Origin: Brevibacterium yomogidense
GTDB taxonomy: Bacteria > Actinomycetota > Actinomycetes > Actinomycetales > Brevibacteriaceae
DNA: 64,000 nucleotides
Assembly: GCF_900163715.1 (NCBI RefSeq)
Contig: NZ_FWFF01000001.1
Coordinates: forward strand, 496,001-560,000
Direction of reading: 5' to 3'
The position numbers and the translations under genes are program-made. The notes beneath the pieces were generated by a model. The model searched no databases and had not been told where the DNA came from. It saw only the letters and a list, made by a program, of their open reading frames with translations. Positions 59,758-64,000 of the stretch are shown here, one piece after another. Within the stretch, counting starts at the first letter, position 1. Each line of letters starts with the position of its first letter.

Positions 59758-61107
59758 GTGAGCGAATCGGGTGAGTGGCAGCGGTCGGACGCGGGTATGC
59801 GGACGCCTCCGCAGGATGTCGAGGCGGAGCAGAGCGTCCTGGGCGGCATGCTGCTGTCGAAGGACGCGATCGCGGACGTCATCGAGGTGCTGCGCCCCGA
59901 AGACTTCTACAAGCCGGCGCACGAGACGATCCACGAGACGATCCTCGACCTCTATGCGAAGGGCGAGCCCGCGGACGCCGTGACGGTGGCGGCCTCACTC
60001 ACGAAGTCGGGTGACCTGGCGCGGATCGGCGGAGCGGCCTACCTCCACACGCTCATCGCCTCCGTGCCGACCGCCGCCAATGCGGGCTACTACGCGCGGA
60101 TCGTCAGCGAGGCCGCACTGCTGCGGAAGCTGGTCGAGGCGGGCACCAGGATCGTGCAGATGGGCTTCGACGCGGAGGGCGACGCGGAAGAGCTCGTCAA
60201 CAGCGCACAGGCGGAGATCTACCAGGTCACCGAGCGCCGGACGACGGAGGACTACCAGCAGCTGGGCGTGGTCATCGACCGTGTCGTCGACAACATCGAG
60301 AAGCTCAGTGACAACGTGGACGGTCCCGCGGGCGTGCCGACGGGCTTCGAGGAGTTCGACCAGCTGACGAACGGTCTGCACGAGGGGCAGATGATCGTCA
60401 TCGCGGCGCGTCCCGGTGTGGGCAAGTCGACGCTGGCACTGGACTTCGTCCGGTCGGCGGCGATCCAGAACTCGCGGGCCACCGTGTTCTTCTCCCTCGA
60501 GATGTCAGCCGATGAGCTGGGGCTCCGACTGCTGAGCGCGGAGACGGCGATCCCACTGCAGAACCTGCGGCGCGGGGAACTGGATTCGAGCGATTGGACG
60601 TCGGTCGCGACGACGATGGGGCGGATCCACGAGTCGCCGCTGTTCCTCGACGATTCGCCGAATATGGCGCTGCCGGAGATCCGCGCGAAGTGCCGCCGCC
60701 TCAAGCAGCAGCACAACCTGGGCATGGTGGTCATCGACTACCTGCAGCTCATGTCGTCGGGCAAGCGCGTGGAATCGCGTCAGCAGGAGGTCTCGGAGTT
60801 CTCCCGTTCGCTCAAGCTGCTGGCGAAGGAGATCCAGGTGCCGGTCATCGCGCTGTCGCAGCTGAACCGTTCGTCGGAGCAGCGGACGGACAAGCGGCCG
60901 ATGATCTCCGACCTGCGTGAGTCCGGCTCGATCGAGCAGGACGCGGACATGGTGCTGCTCATCCACCGCGAGGACATGTACGACAAGGAGCACCCGCGTG
61001 CGGGTGAGGCCGACATCATCGTCGCGAAGCACAGGAACGGCCCGACGGGTGACATCCCGGTCGCGTTCCAGGGCGCGAAGTCGCGCTTCGTCGACATGCC
61101 GCGCTAG
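59758..61107 (+). CDS. dnaB: Replicative DNA helicase DnaB
   Basis: 449 residues from a GTG at 59758 (GGAAAGG upstream). The N-terminal primase-interacting domain starts at PPQDVEAEQSVLGGMLLSKDAI. The RecA-like C-domain has Walker A ARPGVGKST (~215-223), FFSLEMSADEL, Walker B MVVIDYLQLM, and the SQLNRSSEQRTDKRPMISDLRESGSIEQDADM block with the arginine finger. It unwinds DNA at the fork as a hexamer. No intein is present at the sites used in mycobacterial dnaB. In the conserved order it would follow rplI, from which it is separated here by the metabolic island and other genes. Confidence 0.97.
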   Translation: MSESGEWQRSDAGMRTPPQDVEAEQSVLGGMLLSKDAIADVIEVLRPEDFYKPAHETIHETILDLYAKGEPADAVTVAASLTKSGDLARIGGAAYLHTLIASVPTAANAGYYARIVSEAALLRKLVEAGTRIVQMGFDAEGDAEELVNSAQAEIYQVTERRTTEDYQQLGVVIDRVVDNIEKLSDNVDGPAGVPTGFEEFDQLTNGLHEGQMIVIAARPGVGKSTLALDFVRSAAIQNSRATVFFSLEMSADELGLRLLSAETAIPLQNLRRGELDSSDWTSVATTMGRIHESPLFLDDSPNMALPEIRAKCRRLKQQHNLGMVVIDYLQLMSSGKRVESRQQEVSEFSRSLKLLAKEIQVPVIALSQLNRSSEQRTDKRPMISDLRESGSIEQDADMVLLIHREDMYDKEHPRAGEADIIVAKHRNGPTGDIPVAFQGAKSRFVDMPR

Positions 61108-61190
61108 GGCGGGTCAGAGCACTCGCGCTCGACTCGCCACTGACCAGAACCACGACCACGGACCGTATCGACCGCGACTCCAGGAGAGAC

Positions 61191-62057
61191 ATGTCCAGCA
61201 TCCCGGCCCTCGTCGACACCGACTGGCTCGCCGAACACGCAGCAGATCCGAACCTCCTGATCGTCGATGCGACGACCTTCCTGAACCGGCCGGCGGGTGA
61301 CGGAGCGCGCGTCGCCGAAAGCGGGCGGAGCACCTACGAGCAGGCGCACATCCCGGGGGCGGTGTTCGCCGATCTGCTCCTCGAGTTCGCCGATCAGGAG
61401 TCCGGGAGGTACTTCACGGTGCTGCCGAGCGAGGCCTTCGCGCGGAGGGCCGGGGCTCTGGGCATCGGCGAGGGAACCCACGTCGTCGTCTACGACCAGG
61501 GGGAGGACATGTGGGCGACCCGGCTGTGGTGGAACCTGCGTCTGGAGGGCTTCGACGAGGTGTCGGTCCTCGATGGCGGGTTCGCCGCGTGGCAGGAGGC
61601 GGATCTGCCCGTCGCCGCAGGTGTGGAGACGACGCCTGCGGCCACGTTCACCGCACGGCGTCGGCCCGAGCTGCTCGCGGATCAGGCGGCGGTGCTCACA
61701 GCACTCGAGACTGACGATGTGCAGCTCATCAATGCGCTGGACCCGGACATCTTCGACGGTGCGAAGCAGGTCTACGCCCGACGGGGCCACATCCCCGGAT
61801 CGGCCAACGTCTTCTGGCGCGACCTGAAGGTCGATGATCGTGCAGGGTCGATGGATGCGGTGCGACAGCGGCTCACTCCGACCGGAGCACTCGATGAGGA
61901 TCGGAGCGTCGTCACCTACTGCGGCGGAGGGATCGCCGCGACCTACGTCGCGTTCCACCTGGCCCAGCTGGGCCGCGATGACGTGGCGGTGTACGACGGG
62001 TCGATGACCGAATGGGCCGCCGATGATTCACTGCCCCTGGAGATCACCGGCGACTGA
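61191..62057 (+). CDS. Two-domain rhodanese-type sulfurtransferase
   Basis: 288 residues from the ATG at 61191 (GGAGAG upstream). It has two rhodanese folds. The first is inactive (VDTDWLAEHAADPNLLIVDA, VVVYDQGEDMWATRLWW, Asp in place of Cys). The second carries the active-site loop YCGGGIAA with Cys244. Such proteins transfer sulfur from thiosulfate or 3-mercaptopyruvate to cyanide or thiols. The CGGGI loop is unlike the CRxG/S loop of the best-known enzymes, so donor preference is open. Confidence 0.88.
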   Translation: MSSIPALVDTDWLAEHAADPNLLIVDATTFLNRPAGDGARVAESGRSTYEQAHIPGAVFADLLLEFADQESGRYFTVLPSEAFARRAGALGIGEGTHVVVYDQGEDMWATRLWWNLRLEGFDEVSVLDGGFAAWQEADLPVAAGVETTPAATFTARRRPELLADQAAVLTALETDDVQLINALDPDIFDGAKQVYARRGHIPGSANVFWRDLKVDDRAGSMDAVRQRLTPTGALDEDRSVVTYCGGGIAATYVAFHLAQLGRDDVAVYDGSMTEWAADDSLPLEITGD

Positions 62058-62109
62058 GGGCAGTCGACCGCCCACTGCTGAGCGCGCCCATGCCATGAGT
62101 GCGCATGAC

Positions 62110-62155
62110 GAGAGCGCGCGGGTGACCGGAACAGATCCGTCACCCGCGCGCTCTC
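62110..62155. terminator. Bidirectional terminator between sulfurtransferase and acyl-CoA dehydrogenase genes
   Basis: A perfect 17-bp stem (GAGAGCGCGCGGGTGAC at 62110-62126, complement at 62139-62155) with a 12-nt loop, between two convergent genes. Confidence 0.85.
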
Positions 62156-62183
62156 AGTGCTCAGCGCGTGGAGAGTGCTCTGA

Positions 62184-63449
62184 TCAGTGCTGCGCCAGCT
62201 CGTGGCGGCCGACCACCATGTGGTGGACCTCATCCGGTCCGTCGGCGAAGCGCAGGTGCCGCACGTCCGCGTACAGGTCGGGAAGCGGCGTGAACTGCGA
62301 CATCCCGTACGCACCGTGGATCTGGATGGCCTGGTCGATGATCTTGCAGGCCTTCTCCGGGACCGCGGCCTTCGCCATCGACACCCAGATGCGGGCCTCC
62401 TTGTTGCCCAGCACGTCCATGGCCTTGGCCGCCTTGAGCACCAGCAGGCGCATCGACTCGATCTCGATCCGCGCCCGGGAGATCTTCTCGAGGTTGCCGC
62501 CCAGCTTGGACAGCGGCTGTCCGAACGCCGTGCGTGAGTTGCCGCGCTTGACCATGTAGTCCAGGGCGACCTCTGCCTTGCCGATGGTGCGCATGCAGTG
62601 GTGGATGCGACCCGGGCCCAGACGCAGCTGCGAGATCTCGAATCCGCGACCTTCACCCAGGAGGATGTTCGACTCCGGGACGCGCACGTCGGTGAGGCGG
62701 ATGTGCATGTGGCCCGCAGGGGCGTGGTCATCGCCGAAGACGTGCATCGGGCCGACGACCTCCACCCCGGGGGTGTCCATCGGCACGAGGATCTGCGAGT
62801 GGTTGCGACCCCGCTCGCCGTCATCGTTGGTCTTGACCATCATGATCATGATCTTGCAGCGAGGATCCCCGGCACCGGAGATGTAGTGCTTCTCGCCGTT
62901 GATCACCCACTCGCCGTTCTCCAGCACTGCCGACGTGCTCACGTTCTTGGCATCGGACGTGGCGACGTCCGGCTCGGTCATCGCATACGCCGAGCGGATC
63001 TCGCCGTCGAGCAGCGGCTGCAGCCACTTCTCCTTCTGCTCAGGCGTGCCGACCCGCTCGAGGACCTCCATGTTGCCGGTGTCCGGTGCGGAGCAGTTCA
63101 TCACCTGCGAAGCCAGGGGGCTCTTGCCGAGCTCGATCGCGATGAAGGCGTAGTCGAGATTCGACAGGCCCTCACCGGTCTCCGAATCGGGCAGGAAGAA
63201 GTTCCACAGGCCCTCCTCCTTCGCCTTGTCCTTGGCCGTCTGCAGAATCTCGAGCTGTCCGGGGGCGTAGGTCCACCGGTCCTCGTGGCCCTCGCCGAGC
63301 GTGAGCCACTCCTCATGCATCGGGTCGACGGTGTCCCTGATGAACTGCTTCACGTGGTTCAGCAGCGGCAGGGCCTTCTCGGACATCCGCAGGTCATTCA
63401 GCTGGTCCTGAGGGTCGGCGCCGCCCATGCCGTCCTGATCGTTGCTCAA
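62184..63449 (-). CDS. Acyl-CoA dehydrogenase
   Basis: 421 residues from a TTG at 63449. That start is chosen because GAGGAGGA lies five bases upstream, whereas ATG starts upstream of it have no such site. Family motifs are YAMTEPDVATSDAKNV (FAD/substrate), ENGEWVINGEKHYISGAGD, LRLGPGRIHHCMRTIGKAEVALDYMVKR, FGQPLSK and QIHGAYGMS near the C-terminus. It introduces a 2,3-double bond in an acyl-CoA with FAD and passes electrons to ETF. The N-terminal ~20 residues form a short extra tail. Chain-length preference is unknown. Confidence 0.9.
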   Translation of the reverse strand: MSNDQDGMGGADPQDQLNDLRMSEKALPLLNHVKQFIRDTVDPMHEEWLTLGEGHEDRWTYAPGQLEILQTAKDKAKEEGLWNFFLPDSETGEGLSNLDYAFIAIELGKSPLASQVMNCSAPDTGNMEVLERVGTPEQKEKWLQPLLDGEIRSAYAMTEPDVATSDAKNVSTSAVLENGEWVINGEKHYISGAGDPRCKIMIMMVKTNDDGERGRNHSQILVPMDTPGVEVVGPMHVFGDDHAPAGHMHIRLTDVRVPESNILLGEGRGFEISQLRLGPGRIHHCMRTIGKAEVALDYMVKRGNSRTAFGQPLSKLGGNLEKISRARIEIESMRLLVLKAAKAMDVLGNKEARIWVSMAKAAVPEKACKIIDQAIQIHGAYGMSQFTPLPDLYADVRHLRFADGPDEVHHMVVGRHELAQH

Positions 63450-63610
63450 AACTTCCTCCTCATCGTGGATGTTGCACAACTCTTGGATTGTGCCTGTTAC
63501 CGCGATCACGCTGCAGGCGCGTCCGCATGGCGTACTCCACTGGTGCAGGGTCACATCGCGGACCCGACGTGGTGCCCACCACAGCCAGCAGTAGCATTGC
63601 TCCTCGGATT

Positions 63611-63626
63611 AGTCGGACGTCCGACT
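63611..63626. promoter_or_regulatory. 16-bp palindromic operator candidate
   Basis: AGTCGGACGTCCGACT, a perfect palindrome in the 246-bp divergent region between the acyl-CoA dehydrogenase and the GntP-type permease. Its form resembles TetR-family operators (for example those of fatty-acid regulators). The binding protein is not identified in the window. Confidence 0.55.
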
Positions 63627-63695
63627 GAAAACTGAAGAACGCCGAGTGGTCCGGCTCCGCGCTGAGGCGCCGGCCGACCGGGGAGAGGTACGTAC

Positions 63696-64000
63696 ATGTC
63701 GTGGGGACTCATAGGCATCTTCGTGTCATTGGCGTTGCTGATCGGACTGGCCTATCGGGGCCACTCGGTGATCGCAGTCGCCCCCATCGCCGCAGCCGTG
63801 GCGATGCTCTTCGCCGGAGTGCCGCTCCTGGCCGGGTACACCCAGATCTTCATGCCCGCACTGGGCGGCTTCATCATCAGCTACTTCCCGATGTTCCTCA
63901 CCGGGGCGATCTTCGGGAAGCTGATGACCGTCAGCGGGTTCGCGGAGAGCATCGCCAGCTGGATCGCGCGCGTCGTCGGAGCCCGCCACGCCATCTTCAT
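63696..64000 (+). CDS. GntP-family permease, N-terminal part (cut by window end)
   Basis: About 101 residues are visible from the ATG at 63696, preceded by GGGGAGAGG, with no stop before the window ends. Hydrophobic helices SWGLIGIFVSLALLIGLAY, VIAVAPIAAAVAMLFAG and FIISYFPMFLTGAIFGKLM match the start of gluconate/citrate/hydroxybutyrate permeases of the GntP type. It is divergent from the acyl-CoA dehydrogenase across a palindromic operator candidate, so a short-chain organic acid substrate is plausible. Confidence 0.78.
   Translation, partial: MSWGLIGIFVSLALLIGLAYRGHSVIAVAPIAAAVAMLFAGVPLLAGYTQIFMPALGGFIISYFPMFLTGAIFGKLMTVSGFAESIASWIARVVGARHAIF

Noticed and set aside
59758-61107. An intein in dnaB, as in mycobacteria
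   Set aside because: The P-loop and the downstream motifs are continuous and the length (449 residues) is that of an intein-free DnaB.
1-64000. CRISPR array, tRNA or rRNA genes, phage integrase or attachment sites
   Set aside because: No regularly spaced repeats, cloverleaf sequences with a T-loop motif, or integrase-like proteins were seen. A covariance search for tRNAs would be needed to be certain.

Overview
This is high-GC DNA with dense coding and frequent GTG/TTG starts. The gene order matches the chromosomal origin region of Actinomycetota. From position 1 to 18.5 kb the order is parA, parB, cwlM-like, trxA, trxB, pseudokinase, murJ, DUF6049 protein, Nudix, and then (after an inserted HEAT/MerR pair) pcnA. 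This mirrors the mycobacterial order Rv3918c back to Rv3907c, but without sigM and its anti-sigma gene, and with MurJ and its pseudokinase as two genes. A second origin-proximal block, ponA, a membrane protein, rpsF, ssb, rpsR, rplI ... dnaB, matches Rv0050 to Rv0058. A Micrococcales bacterium (Brevibacterium-like) is my best guess; the genus is inference.

Layout. (1) 1-4117: the end of parA, a long parB, and a ~2 kb gene-free tract studded with parS sites (seven perfect 14-mers in 3 kb counting one inside parB, plus two one-mismatch copies). (2) 4118-14836, minus strand: cell-wall control and redox genes (pseudo-amidase CwlM, thioredoxin system, pseudokinase, lipid II flippase MurJ, secreted DUF6049 protein, Nudix hydrolase). 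(3) 15.0-23.1 kb: HEAT protein, MerR-HEAT fusion, tRNA nucleotidyltransferase, acyl-CoA synthetase-like enzyme, bifunctional penicillin-binding protein. (4) 23.2-30.1 kb: an intact IS30-family element, a multipass membrane protein, an isochorismatase-fold protein, a flavin reductase, and an LPXTG surface protein. (5) 30.2-32.0 kb: rpsF-ssb-rpsR-rplI, with a leader that can fold over the rpsF ribosome binding site.

(6) 32.1-52.0 kb is the most interesting part. It is a metabolic island that separates rplI from dnaB and interleaves pyrimidine catabolism with coenzyme F420. It holds codA/codB, a dihydropyrimidinase, two unrelated N-carbamoyl amidohydrolases (M20 type and nitrilase type), an NCS1 and an NCS2 base transporter, and a LysR regulator. 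Among these sit a three-gene ABC importer of the F420-0-linked class, cofE, cofC, cofD, two luciferase-like (LLM) oxidoreductases and an F420H2:NADP oxidoreductase. No classical dihydropyrimidine dehydrogenase is present in the window. My working hypothesis is that an F420-dependent LLM enzyme does the first reduction (uracil to dihydrouracil), with F420H2 supplied by NpdG. A 56-bp element is duplicated upstream of the two catabolic operons with identical internal spacing, which points to one shared regulator.

(7) 52.0-64.0 kb: DUF445 membrane protein, quinone-oxidoreductase-like protein, a TetR-controlled ABC exporter, a TipA-like MerR regulator with an apparent internal start for a drug-binding short form, a VOC protein, dnaB (no intein), a sulfurtransferase, an acyl-CoA dehydrogenase, and the start of a GntP-type permease cut by the window end. 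I saw no tRNA, rRNA or CRISPR array.
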